Part shown: piece by piece, positions 39,800-47,725 of the stretch
Numbering within the stretch: position 1 is the first letter of the stretch
Layout: the number at the start of each line of letters is the position of its first letter
Origin: Pilimelia terevasa
GTDB lineage: Bacteria; Actinomycetota; Actinomycetes; Mycobacteriales; Micromonosporaceae
Length of the DNA: 64,000 nucleotides
NCBI RefSeq assembly: GCF_014647915.1
Contig: NZ_BMQC01000001.1
Location: 310,001 to 374,000 of the forward strand
Direction: 5' to 3'
The notes under the pieces: model-generated
The model's input: only the letters and a program-made list of their open reading frames with translations
Told to the model about the DNA's origin: nothing
The model's database searches: none
Made by a program: the position numbers and the translations under genes

Positions 39800-40057
39800 T
39801 CAGAGCGGTCCGCGGCCGGCGCGCAGCAGCAGCAGGGCGAGCTGCGCGCCGTCCTCGCCCAGTGCCGCGGAGAACCGGGCGAGGATCTCCCGCTCCCGGG
39901 AGAGCACCAGCCGGGTACCGCCGTCGGCGAGGCGGGCGCGGCCGACCTCGCGCGAGATCGCGGCCCGTTCGCGCCACAGGTCCAGGATGGCGTCGTCGAT
40001 CTCGTCGATGCGGGCGCGCAGGGACGTGGTGCGGGTGTCGGTAGCCGGTACGGACAT
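39800..40057 (-). CDS. chorismate mutase, AroQ-delta type
   Basis: An 85-aa all-helical chorismate mutase, converting chorismate to prephenate for Phe and Tyr. The order of RARIDEIDDAILDLWRERAAIS, GRARLADGGTRLVLSRE and the end LLLRAGRGPL matches the intracellular M. tuberculosis enzyme (Rv0948c). That enzyme is weak alone and is activated by binding DAHP synthase through its C-terminus. ATG at 40057 with GAGGAG. The mRNA begins well upstream, passing through a 22-codon leader ORF and a terminator-like hairpin, which suggests attenuation control. Convergent with the second binding-protein gene. Confidence 0.95.
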   Translation of the reverse strand: MSVPATDTRTTSLRARIDEIDDAILDLWRERAAISREVGRARLADGGTRLVLSREREILARFSAALGEDGAQLALLLLRAGRGPL

Positions 40058-40114
40058 CGCGAATCTCCTCGGTCGGCGCGGTCGTGGGAGCCGGGCGGCC
40101 GGGCACGGGACCAG

Positions 40115-40151
40115 CAGAAGGCCCCGGGCTCGACGAGCCCGGGGCCTTCTG
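40115..40151 (-). terminator. terminator-like hairpin in the chorismate mutase leader
   Basis: A near-perfect palindrome (CAGAAGGCCCCGGGCTCG and its complement, 40151 down to 40115 on the minus strand) 14 bases after the leader-peptide stop and 57 before the chorismate mutase ATG. The promoter at 40241-40269 lies upstream of it, so the hairpin belongs to the chorismate mutase transcript. It could also stop read-through from the 5'-nucleotidase gene. Confidence 0.8.
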
Positions 40152-40165
40152 TGCGGCGGAGCGGA

Positions 40166-40234
40166 TCAGGCGCGGCACGGCTTCGGACTCGGCCCGGTAA
40201 AGCCGAGGAAGCCGGTAAACAGTGCGCTGGTCAC
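40166..40234 (-). CDS. candidate Phe leader peptide, 22 aa
   Basis: A GTG-started ORF of 22 codons (VTSALFTGFLGFTGPSPKPC, then RA) ending TGA. It has Phe at 6, 9 and 12, two of them the TTT codon, which is very rare in this genome. It begins 6 bases after a CATACT -10 (with TTGCCG 17 bases further up), so the mRNA would be leaderless and start at this codon. A 6-bp stem (40188-40193 with 40202-40207) covers the Phe codons. A terminator-like hairpin and the chorismate mutase gene follow. This is the layout of an amino-acid attenuator. Translation is not proven, and I could not identify an antiterminator by eye. Confidence 0.6.
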   Translation of the reverse strand: MTSALFTGFLGFTGPSPKPCRA

Positions 40235-40240
40235 GGGGCC

Positions 40241-40269
40241 AGTATGCGCCCCGCCCGGGTGGCCGGCAA
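40241..40269 (-). promoter_or_regulatory. promoter for the chorismate mutase leader transcript
   Basis: Minus strand: -35 TTGCCG (40269-40264), 17-base spacer, -10 CATACT (40246-40241), 6 bases, then the leader GTG at 40234. This is the best-formed -35/-10 pair among the leaderless promoters in the window. Confidence 0.65.
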
Positions 40270-40284
40270 CCACATCGGCGCACC

Positions 40285-42165
40285 TCACCCCAGTTTGGTG
40301 ATCCGGTCGCCCGGGCCGGGCGCGACCGGCGCCCCGGCGCCCAGGTAGGCGGTCAGCGCGTCGAGGTCGAAGCCGGGCGCGACCGCGCGGGCGGTGCCCC
40401 GGGTCAGGGCGGTGAACCCGTCGCCGCCGTTGGCCAGGAAGTCGTTGGTCGTGACCCGGTAGGCGCGCGCGGGGTCCAGCGGGGCGCCGCCGAGGGTGAC
40501 CGCGACGATCCGGTCGCCGGGGGCCCGCCGGGTGTCGTAGCTGAACCGCAGGCCCGCCGAGGGCTGGAGGATCCGGGTGACCTGCTGGCCCTCGAAGCCG
40601 GGGAACTGCTGCTCCAGCACGGCCCGCACCTGCGCGCCGGTGAGGGTCTGGGTGACCACGAGGTTGTTGAACGGCTGGACCGCGAACGCCTCGCCGTAGG
40701 TCACGTGCCCGGGCGGCTCGCCGCCCGGCGAGGCGCCGAAGGTCAGCGGCGCCCGCACCCCGCCGGGGTTCATCAGCGCCAGCTCCGCGCCGGCGGGCCG
40801 GGTCCGGGCGAGCTGCGCGTCGGCGATCACGTCGCCGAGCGGCTGCTCGCCGTGGGGCCCGGCCACGTTGCCGAGGTCCGCGGTGATCCGGCCGACGACC
40901 CGGTTGGCCAGCGGGGCGACCGCGGCCCGGTACCAGTCGGCCAGCCGCCGGGCGGCCGGGTCCGCCAGGGCCGGGTCGCGCAGGTACCCCCCGGCCGGGT
41001 CCCGCTGCCAGCCGCCCTGGCCGTCGGGGACGCCGTTGACCACGGCGTGGTTCTCGGCGCGGATCCCGGCGAACCGGCCGGTCCGCCGGTCGACCCGCAC
41101 CGCCAGGTCGGTGATGAGCTGCCCGTTGTTGCCGGCGCTGGTGACGACCGTCGGGGCGCCCGCGGCGTTCGGCAGCGTGCAGGTGTAGTACCGGTGGGTG
41201 TGCCCCGACACCACGGCGCCGAACTCCGGCGCCAGCTTGCGCACGATGTCCACGACGGGCCCGGCGAAGTCGGCGCAGCCGGAGGGGGAGGGGTTCGGCC
41301 CGCGCTGGGCGCCGCCCTCGTGCAGCAGCAGCACGAGCGCCCGGACGCCGAGCAGCCGCAGCCGCGCCGCCCACCGGTTGGCGGTCCGCGCCTCGTCCAG
41401 GAACTCGACCCCGGCGACGCCGGCCGGGTTGACGATGCCCGGGGTGCCCTTCAGCGTCATGCCGACGAAGCCGACCGGCACCCCCTGCACCGTCCGCACG
41501 CTGACCGGCGGCAGGATCGGCAGCCGGGTCCGCCGGTCGACGGTGTTGGCCGCCAGGTACCGGAAGCGCGCGCCCGGGTACCCGTCGCCGTCGGCGCACC
41601 CGTCGACCGGGTGGCAGCCGCCGCGGTCGATGCGGAGCAGCTCGGCGACGCCCTCGTCGAACTCGTGGTTGCCGACGGCGCTGACGTCCAGCCCGACGAG
41701 GTCCATCAACGCGATCGTCGGCTCGTCGTGGAACGCCGCCGACACCAGGGGCGAGGCGCCGATGAGGTCCCCAGCGCCGACGGTCACCGTGGGCTGGCCC
41801 TGCGCCGCGGCGGCGGACCGGCGGCGCTGGAGCCAGGTGGCCAGGTACTCGACGCCGCCGGCCGGGACGCCGGCCACGGCCGCGCCGCTGCCGCCGGGCG
41901 GGTCGATGGCGCCGTGGAAGTCGTTGTACGCCAGCAGGTGCCCGGACGCCACCCGGCCGGCGCCGGCCGGGCCGTCGACGGCGACCCGGGACAGCACCGG
42001 TGCGGCGGCGGCGGGCGTGCCGGCCGCGGCCGGGTCCAGGAGGAGCGCCGCCCCGGCGAGGGCGGCCAGCGCGAGCGCGGCCGCGCCGCGGCGGCGGGCG
42101 CCGCGGCGGCCCGGGGAGCGGTCGGCGGGGGCGGGTCGGGGCGCGGGGGCGGGGAGGCGCGTCAT
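40285..42165 (-). CDS. secreted bifunctional metallophosphatase / 5'-nucleotidase
   Basis: A 626-aa exported enzyme of the UshA/YfkN type that hydrolyses extracellular nucleotides. An N-terminal signal (ARRRGAAALALAALAGAALLL, cleavage near AAAAPV) is followed by the metallophosphatase domain: LLAYNDFHG, VGAGDLIGASPL, AVGNHEFDEG and VVSGHTHRYY. The C-terminal 5'-nucleotidase domain has GDVIADAQLA, NPGGVRAPL, and TNDFLANGGDGF. Start ATG 42165, with a weak CAGGAT hexamer 6 bases upstream. Family length is normal. It probably scavenges phosphate or nucleosides. Confidence 0.94.
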   Translation of the reverse strand: MTRLPAPAPRPAPADRSPGRRGARRRGAAALALAALAGAALLLDPAAAGTPAAAAPVLSRVAVDGPAGAGRVASGHLLAYNDFHGAIDPPGGSGAAVAGVPAGGVEYLATWLQRRRSAAAAQGQPTVTVGAGDLIGASPLVSAAFHDEPTIALMDLVGLDVSAVGNHEFDEGVAELLRIDRGGCHPVDGCADGDGYPGARFRYLAANTVDRRTRLPILPPVSVRTVQGVPVGFVGMTLKGTPGIVNPAGVAGVEFLDEARTANRWAARLRLLGVRALVLLLHEGGAQRGPNPSPSGCADFAGPVVDIVRKLAPEFGAVVSGHTHRYYTCTLPNAAGAPTVVTSAGNNGQLITDLAVRVDRRTGRFAGIRAENHAVVNGVPDGQGGWQRDPAGGYLRDPALADPAARRLADWYRAAVAPLANRVVGRITADLGNVAGPHGEQPLGDVIADAQLARTRPAGAELALMNPGGVRAPLTFGASPGGEPPGHVTYGEAFAVQPFNNLVVTQTLTGAQVRAVLEQQFPGFEGQQVTRILQPSAGLRFSYDTRRAPGDRIVAVTLGGAPLDPARAYRVTTNDFLANGGDGFTALTRGTARAVAPGFDLDALTAYLGAGAPVAPGPGDRITKLG

Positions 42166-42480
42166 GCCGCCATCCTGCCGCGCGGCCGGGCCGGGCGGCG
42201 AGGCTTCGGCGGTACGTCGTTTTCGCCGCCGGTCGACGGAACCGGCGGCCGGGGCGGCAGCGTACCGAAGTCACGGCAACCGGGGCATCTACCTGACGGT
42301 CGTCGATCTGCCGGCGGGTCGCGTCTAATGTGGGCCAGGTCCGGCCGGCGCGGGAGCGCGGTGCCGCGCGTCGGCGCGCGGCCGTACCGGCGGCCCGGTC
42401 GCGGCGCCGGGTCGAGGGGCCGCGACGCCGACCGGCCCGCCCCGCCTCCCGGCGCGGGCACCGAGGGATCGGGGGATCCG
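42166..42480. other. divergent region between nucleotidase and small secreted protein
   Basis: 315 bases. Bases 42210-42330 are somewhat less GC-rich and include GTCTAATGT near 42323, a possible -10 without a -35. I see no other structure and no supported gene. Confidence 0.35.
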
Positions 42481-42822
42481 TTGTCCGGAACGCGTACGTC
42501 CATCGCCCGGCTCGCGCTGGCGGCGGCCGGCCTGCTGGGGTTCGCTGTCCTGTTCCCGGCGCCCGCCGTCGCCGCGGCCGGGCGCACCTGCCGGAGCGAG
42601 GGCAGTGCCCCGGCCGATGACCGGGAGACCCGGTTCGCCGCCGGGTGGAACCGGTCGCGCGGCCACTGGAGCAGCCTGCGCCAGGTCGACGTCAAGCCCG
42701 GGGGGCACGCGCACGCGGCCCTGCACAACCCGGGCGCCGCGGCGCGTCACGGCGACGGCCGGACCGCCACCACCTGGCGGCGGGCGGACCGGGACAGCGG
42801 CCCCGGCCGCCGCGGCAACTGA
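42481..42822 (+). CDS. small secreted basic protein of unknown function
   Basis: A 113-aa protein read from a TTG at 42481 behind GGGGGAT. The N-terminus is a clear signal peptide: TSIARLALAAAGLLGFAVLF, then PAPAVAAAG for cleavage. The mature part of about 78 residues is rich in Arg, His, Gly and Asp (RETRFAAGWNRSRGHW) with a single Cys, and has no recognisable domain. The signal peptide is the main support; the start codon is uncertain and no homologue comes to mind. It precedes pcrA by 49 bases on the same strand. Confidence 0.5.
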   Translation: MSGTRTSIARLALAAAGLLGFAVLFPAPAVAAAGRTCRSEGSAPADDRETRFAAGWNRSRGHWSSLRQVDVKPGGHAHAALHNPGAAARHGDGRTATTWRRADRDSGPGRRGN

Positions 42823-42856
42823 GCCGGCGACCGGGGCCGCTGTCACAGGCGGCGCC

Positions 42857-42862
42857 TACACT
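42857..42862 (+). promoter_or_regulatory. -10 element before pcrA
   Basis: TACACT, 9 bases before the ATG at 42872; slightly wider spacing than the other leaderless candidates. Confidence 0.4.
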
Positions 42863-42871
42863 TGACCGGCG

Positions 42872-45472
42872 ATGCCACCGTTGACCCTCCCTCCCGTGCC
42901 CCGCACCGGGCCGCCGCCGCACCGGGCCACCGCCGCACGGGCCGCCGTCGGTCGTCGCGGCCCGGACCACCCCCTACCGAAGTGGGCGCCCCGCGTGATG
43001 ACCACACCGCCGATGTTCGCGCTCCCGCCAATGCGCCCCGAGCCGGAGCGCCGCGACGGCGGGGGTGGCCGGGACGGTTCCGGGCCGGACCCCGCCGACC
43101 TGCTGGACGGGCTCAACGACGCCCAGCGGACCGCCGTCACGCACGCCGGCACCCCCCTGCTGATCGTGGCCGGGGCCGGCTCCGGCAAGACCCGGGTGCT
43201 CACCCACCGGATCGGCTACCTGCTCGCGGCGCGCGACGTGCACCCCGGCCAGATCCTGGCGATCACCTTCACGAACAAGGCCGCCGCCGAGATGAAGGAG
43301 CGCGTCGGCGCCCTGGTCGGCCGGCGGGCCCGGATGATGTGGGTGTCCACGTTCCACTCCGCGTGCGTGCGGATCCTGCGCAGCGAGCACGCCTCCCTGG
43401 GCCTGAAGTCCAGCTTCACCATCTACGACGCCGACGACAGCCGGCGGCTGATGCAGCTCGTCGCCCGCGAGCTGGACCTGGATCCGAAGCGGTACAGCGC
43501 CCGGGCACTGTGCGCCCAGGTGTCCAACCTGAAGAACGAGCTGGTCGACCCCGACCGCGCCGGTACCGACGCCACGGGGCCGCAGGAGCGGGCGGTGGCC
43601 GAGGCGTACGCGCTGTACCAGCGGCGCCTGCGCGAGGCGCACGCCCTGGACTTTGACGACCTGATCATGGGCACGGTGCACCTGCTCCAGTCCCACCCCG
43701 AGGTCGCCCGCGTCTACCGGCGGCGGTTCCGGCACGTCCTGGTCGACGAGTACCAGGACACCAACCACGCCCAGTACACGCTGATCAAGGAGCTGGTGGG
43801 TCCGGACGACGACCCCGACCTGCCGCCGGGGGAGCTGTGCGTGGTCGGCGACGCCGACCAGTCGATCTACGCCTTCCGCGGGGCGACGATCCGCAACATC
43901 CTGGAGTTCGAGCGCGACTTCGCCGACGCCACGACCGTCCTGCTGGAGCAGAACTACCGCTCCACCCAGACCATCCTCAACGCCGCCAACGCCGTCATCG
44001 ACCGCAACGCCGGCCGCAAGCCCAAGCGGCTGTGGAGCGACGCCGGAGCCGGTGAGCAGATCACCGGGTACGTCGCCGACACCGAGCACGCCGAGGCCGA
44101 CTGGGCCGCCCGCGAGATCGACCGGCTGGTCGACGCGGGCGACGCGCGGTACGGCGACGTGGCGGTCTTCTACCGGACCAACGCGCAGTCCCGGGTGTTC
44201 GAGGAGGTGTTCATCCGGCACGGCCTGCCGTACAAGGTCGTCGGCGGGGTGCGCTTCTACGAGCGCCGCGAGGTCCGCGACGCGCTGGCCTACCTGCGCG
44301 CGGTGGCCAACCCCGACGACACCGTCAGCGTCCGCCGCGTCCTGAACACCCCCCGGCGCGGCATCGGCGAGCGCGCCGAGGCGTGCGTCGAGGCGCTGGC
44401 CGCGCGGGACCGGCTCTCCTTCGGGGCGGCCCTGGCCCGCGCGGCGGACGCCCCGGGCATCTCCACCCGGGCGGCGAACGCGATCGCCGAGTTCGTCGGC
44501 CTCATGCAGGAGCTGCGCGACCTGGCGGCGACGGCCCCGCCCGAGCAGGTGCTGGAGGAGGTCCTGCGCCGCACCGGGTACCTGGCACTGCTGGAGGAGA
44601 GCCTGGACCCGCAGGACGAGGGCCGCGTCGACAACCTGCAGGAGCTGGTCAGCGTCGCCCGCGAGTACTCGGAGCGGGCGGAGCTGCTGGCCGGCCCCGA
44701 GGCCGACGGCGAGGACGGGGAGGAGGCGCTGGCGGAGCGGGCGGCCCGCCGCGACGAGGCCGCCGAGGGGGCGGCCGCCGCGCGGCCGGCCGGTACGCTC
44801 GACGGCTTCCTGGAGCAGGTGTCGCTGGTCGCCGACGCCGACCAGATCCCCGACGACGACCCGGAGCACACCGGCGTGGTCACGCTGATGACCCTGCACA
44901 CCGCGAAGGGCCTGGAGTTCCCGGTCGTCTTCCTGTCCGGCCTGGAGGACGGCACCTTCCCGCACATGCGGTCGCTCGGCGACCCCCGGGAGCTGGAGGA
45001 GGAGCGGCGGCTGGCGTACGTGGGGATCACCCGCGCCCGGCAGCGGCTGTACGTCTCCCGGGCGGTCACCCGGGCGGCCTGGGGGCAGCCGCAGTACCAG
45101 CCGGCCTCCCGGTTCGTCGACGAGCTGCCCGCGGAGCTGGTGCGCTGGGAGCGCACCGAGGCGGCGGTGACGCGCTGGTCCGGCGGGGGCGGGCACGGCG
45201 GGCGGGCCGAGCGGTCGTCGTTCGTCGGCGGCACCCCCAAGGCGGCGGAGCTGGCGGCGCGGATCGGGGTGGACGCCAGCCGCTTCCGCGCGGCGAGCGA
45301 GCTGACCGCGGCGCCGGCCGTGGCCGCCGGGGACCGGGTCAACCACCAGCGGTACGGGCTGGGCCGGGTGCTCGCGGTCGAGGGGGAGGGGCCGCGCGCC
45401 CGCGCGCAGATCGACTTCGGCGACCAGACGCTCTGGCTGATCCTGCGGCACGCGCCGATCGACAAGCTGTAG
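42872..45472 (+). CDS. pcrA: ATP-dependent DNA helicase PcrA/UvrD
   Basis: A superfamily 1A 3'-5' helicase for repair and removal of RNA polymerase or recombinase from DNA. The 866-aa protein has motif I GAGSGKT, Ia TFTNKAAAEMKERV, II VDEYQDTN, III GDADQSIYAFRGA, IV QNYRST, V TLHTAKGLEFPVVFL and VI VGITRAR. The C-terminal Tudor-like module (GDRVNHQRYGLGRV) contacts RNA polymerase in relatives. The first 42 residues are Pro/Arg-rich, and a start at ATG 42998 (MTTPPMFALP) is equally possible. An acidic Ala-rich insert lies near residues 605-640. The order chorismate mutase-pcrA-M23-sucCD matches M. tuberculosis Rv0948c-Rv0952. Confidence 0.95.
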   Translation: MPPLTLPPVPRTGPPPHRATAARAAVGRRGPDHPLPKWAPRVMTTPPMFALPPMRPEPERRDGGGGRDGSGPDPADLLDGLNDAQRTAVTHAGTPLLIVAGAGSGKTRVLTHRIGYLLAARDVHPGQILAITFTNKAAAEMKERVGALVGRRARMMWVSTFHSACVRILRSEHASLGLKSSFTIYDADDSRRLMQLVARELDLDPKRYSARALCAQVSNLKNELVDPDRAGTDATGPQERAVAEAYALYQRRLREAHALDFDDLIMGTVHLLQSHPEVARVYRRRFRHVLVDEYQDTNHAQYTLIKELVGPDDDPDLPPGELCVVGDADQSIYAFRGATIRNILEFERDFADATTVLLEQNYRSTQTILNAANAVIDRNAGRKPKRLWSDAGAGEQITGYVADTEHAEADWAAREIDRLVDAGDARYGDVAVFYRTNAQSRVFEEVFIRHGLPYKVVGGVRFYERREVRDALAYLRAVANPDDTVSVRRVLNTPRRGIGERAEACVEALAARDRLSFGAALARAADAPGISTRAANAIAEFVGLMQELRDLAATAPPEQVLEEVLRRTGYLALLEESLDPQDEGRVDNLQELVSVAREYSERAELLAGPEADGEDGEEALAERAARRDEAAEGAAAARPAGTLDGFLEQVSLVADADQIPDDDPEHTGVVTLMTLHTAKGLEFPVVFLSGLEDGTFPHMRSLGDPRELEEERRLAYVGITRARQRLYVSRAVTRAAWGQPQYQPASRFVDELPAELVRWERTEAAVTRWSGGGGHGGRAERSSFVGGTPKAAELAARIGVDASRFRAASELTAAPAVAAGDRVNHQRYGLGRVLAVEGEGPRARAQIDFGDQTLWLILRHAPIDKL

Positions 45473-45481
45473 GGCGGCGGC

Positions 45482-46387
45482 TCAGCAGGAGGTACGGACG
45501 CCGCGGGCGGCGAGCCAGCCGGCCGGGTCGACCTGGTTCCAGATGCCCTTGTGCACCTCGAAGTGCAGGTGCGGCCCGGTCGAGTCGCCGGTGCTGCCCT
45601 CGTAGCCGAGGGTGTCGCCCGCGCCCACGCGGTCGCCGGCCTTGACGGCCGTCTTGGACATGTGGGCGTAGTGGGTCAGGGTGCCGTCGGCGTGCCGGAG
45701 CATGACGGAGATGCCGTAGCCGCCGTAGTTCCAGCCGGCGGCGACGACGCGGCCGGCCTGGACGGCGCGGATGTGGGTACCGGCGGGCTTGGCGAAGTCG
45801 ATGCCGGCGTGCAGGGCGCCCCAGCGCTGGCCGAAGCACGAGGTGACGGCCGCGCCGGGCATCGGGTGGCTGTACGTCCGGGTCCGGGCGGCGGCCTTGC
45901 GGGCGGCGACGACCTTGGCGGCCTGGGCTCTGGCGGTCTTGACGACGACCTTCTCGACCGGCCGGGCCGCCTGCGCCTGGGCGCTCTTGACCGTGACCTG
46001 CGGCGCGGCGGTGGTGAGGGCGCGGACGGCCTCGTTGCGCGGGGTCGGCCGGGTGGCGACGTCCTCGGCGTGCCGGTCCTGCCGGGCAGTGTCGGCGGCG
46101 CGCGCGGCGTCCTGGTGGTCGGCGGCGCTGTCCAGGCGCGGCAGCTCGCCGGTGGCCTCGATGTTGTCCGCGCCGCTGGCGGCGGAGCCGAGCGCGACGG
46201 CCGCGGCCGCCACGCCGAAGACGGCGGCCGTGGCGGTCTGGCCGGCCTGGATGCTCACGGGTGCCGCGTGGGCGCCGCGGGCGAACGCCGGTACGCCGTG
46301 GGTGCCCCGGGCGAACGCGGGGGCGCGGTGGGCGCCCATCTGCTCGGCGCGGCGGCGACCCTGGTAGTTCTCTGGACGCTCGATCAC
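45482..46387 (-). CDS. M23 family metallopeptidase (LytM-type peptidoglycan hydrolase)
   Basis: A 301-aa secreted endopeptidase-like protein. After a cytoplasmic N-terminus with two PAFARG/APVS-type repeats comes a hydrophobic segment (ATAAVFGVAAAAVALGSAA). Then an Ala/Arg-rich linker leads to the M23 domain at about 165-301. All zinc ligands are present: HAGIDFA, THYAHM and HLHFEV. It should cleave peptidoglycan cross-bridges. GTG at 46387 with GGGGAGGT, part of which pairs in an upstream stem. Corresponds in position to M. tuberculosis Rv0950c. A second, degenerate LytM gene lies 185 bases upstream. Confidence 0.92.
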   Translation of the reverse strand: MIERPENYQGRRRAEQMGAHRAPAFARGTHGVPAFARGAHAAPVSIQAGQTATAAVFGVAAAAVALGSAASGADNIEATGELPRLDSAADHQDAARAADTARQDRHAEDVATRPTPRNEAVRALTTAAPQVTVKSAQAQAARPVEKVVVKTARAQAAKVVAARKAAARTRTYSHPMPGAAVTSCFGQRWGALHAGIDFAKPAGTHIRAVQAGRVVAAGWNYGGYGISVMLRHADGTLTHYAHMSKTAVKAGDRVGAGDTLGYEGSTGDSTGPHLHFEVHKGIWNQVDPAGWLAARGVRTSC

Positions 46388-46390
46388 GTG

Positions 46391-46434
46391 ACCTCCCCAT
46401 CAACGCGGCTCCCTCAAGAGTCCGGGTTGATGGG
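46391..46434 (-). promoter_or_regulatory. hairpin covering the M23 gene ribosome-binding site
   Basis: On the minus strand CCCATCAAC (46434-46426) and GTTGATGGG (46404-46396) form a perfect 9-bp stem, with further inner pairing. The last three G residues of the right arm are part of GGGGAGGT (46398-46391), so the fold would mask half the site. Confidence 0.5.
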
Positions 46435-46572
46435 ATTCGCGCGCGTCGTCCGCCGCGGGCGCCCGCTCGGCGATGTGGCGGTCGGAAATGGTCCGTATGG
46501 CCGGACGAGAACCGCCGAACGGGTACGAAGCACGCGCTACGCATTTGCCGTTAGCTATGCGTATTCAGGTGG

Positions 46573-47304
46573 TTACGCGGCGGAGTCAATCCCGCCGTAC
46601 ACCGCCTCGACCTCAAGCTTGATGTTGACGCCCTTGGCTTCGAGGAACGGGATGGGGTCGACGGCCTCGCCGGCCGAGCGGATCTCCAGGTAGAGCTGCG
46701 GCGAGTAGGCCAGGCCCGAGTTGCCGACCAGGCCGATCTTGTCCCCGGCCTTGACCTGCTGGCCCTCGCTGACCTCCAGGGAGGCCTGGTGGCCGTACAT
46801 CGTCTCCAGGCCGTCGCCGTGGTCGATCACCACGGTGTAGCCGTAGCCGCCCATCCAGCGGGCGACCTTCACCGTACCCGCGTGGACCGCGCGCACGGCG
46901 CTGCCCTCGGGGGCGGCCAGGTCGATGCCCGGGTGCAGCTTGTCGCCGACGACGCCGAAGGGGGCGACGAAGCGGTACCCCTTGACCGGGAGCAGCCAGG
47001 CGTCGGCGGCCTGCTGCTCCACCGAGTGGGCGACCTCGCGGGCGGCCCGGTTCCGGGAGGCGACCTGGGTGTTCTGGTCGCGGTCGGCCAGGTTCTGGGC
47101 GATCTGGGACGACTCGGCGACCTTGGCCAGGGTGGCGTCCGGGATGCTGCCGGCGTCCGGCAGGAACGCGCCGGCCCCCATGGCGACCATGCCCGCGCCG
47201 ACGAACGCACCGGTGACCGCGGCGGCGTACCGGCTGCGCGGTGGGGTGGGCACCCGGCGGCGGCCGCGGTACCTGTCCGGCTCAGACGACAAACGCTGAC
47301 GCAC
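46573..47304 (-). CDS. LytM/M23-like protein with degenerate zinc site
   Basis: A 243-aa membrane-anchored protein: basic N-terminus, one helix (AAAVTGAFVGAGMVAMGAGAF), a polar helical stretch, and a LytM domain at about 105-230. The first zinc motif HPGIDLA and the YGH are kept. The final HxHxE-type strand reads PQLYLEI, so both histidines are gone and hydrolase activity is unlikely. Such LytM proteins can act as activators of amidases. GTG at 47304 with GGAGG. Its mRNA seems to carry a long leader (TSS near 47689). Paralogue of the M23 gene just downstream. Confidence 0.88.
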   Translation of the reverse strand: MRQRLSSEPDRYRGRRRVPTPPRSRYAAAVTGAFVGAGMVAMGAGAFLPDAGSIPDATLAKVAESSQIAQNLADRDQNTQVASRNRAAREVAHSVEQQAADAWLLPVKGYRFVAPFGVVGDKLHPGIDLAAPEGSAVRAVHAGTVKVARWMGGYGYTVVIDHGDGLETMYGHQASLEVSEGQQVKAGDKIGLVGNSGLAYSPQLYLEIRSAGEAVDPIPFLEAKGVNIKLEVEAVYGGIDSAA

Positions 47305-47695
47305 GCATATCCTCCGTAATCGGTGTCCATGGTGGTCGGCGGGCGAAGGTGGAGTGACCCGCTGGCCGAGCCGGGCCGCCGTCTGTGCGGTGGCGGACCG
47401 GTTCTACGGACGGGTACGCACCGGAGCGGCTGAACAGTTCAATCGCGCCGTACGTACTTTGGGTGCGCACGGGGGGTTGCGGTGGTGTGAGGTCCGTGCG
47501 CTCTTCAGTTAGCGATCCGCCGCGCGCTGCCGGAGTTTCGTCCCTGCAAGTGCTGCCGCGGATGGAAATGCCGGGGGGCCAGCGGTTAGTTGGCCACGCG
47601 ACACCGTAGCTAACGCCTACCGGCGGTTACAAGTCACTGCGGAGTCACAATGACGCAGCGGTGTGGTTGTCCGTTGTGGAGCGTCCAGTTTTGGG
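47305..47695 (-). promoter_or_regulatory. long structured 5' leader of the LytM-like gene
   Basis: If transcription starts near 47689 the untranslated leader is about 385 bases. It is less GC-rich than coding DNA and contains strong pairings, such as an 8-bp perfect stem (47465-47472 with 47494-47501) and several TTAGC/GCTAA words. Cell-wall hydrolase genes of actinobacteria often have c-di-AMP riboswitches, but the conserved blocks of that class are not evident here. Confidence 0.4.
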
Positions 47696-47725
47696 AATAT
47701 ATAAGGCGATTAACTCCCACGTCAT
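47696..47725 (-). promoter_or_regulatory. promoter of the LytM-like gene
   Basis: Minus strand: -35 ATGACG (47725-47720), 18-base spacer, -10 TATATT (47701-47696), in an AT-rich island. A near-consensus -10. Confidence 0.6.

Noticed and set aside
47340-47640. c-di-AMP (ydaO) riboswitch upstream of the LytM-like gene
   Set aside because: A GCTAAC word and a GGGACGAAAC stretch recall the class, but the other conserved blocks (GCCGAATCC-, GGAGGAACC- and GGGGTGAATC-like) are not in order. Left as an unidentified structured leader.
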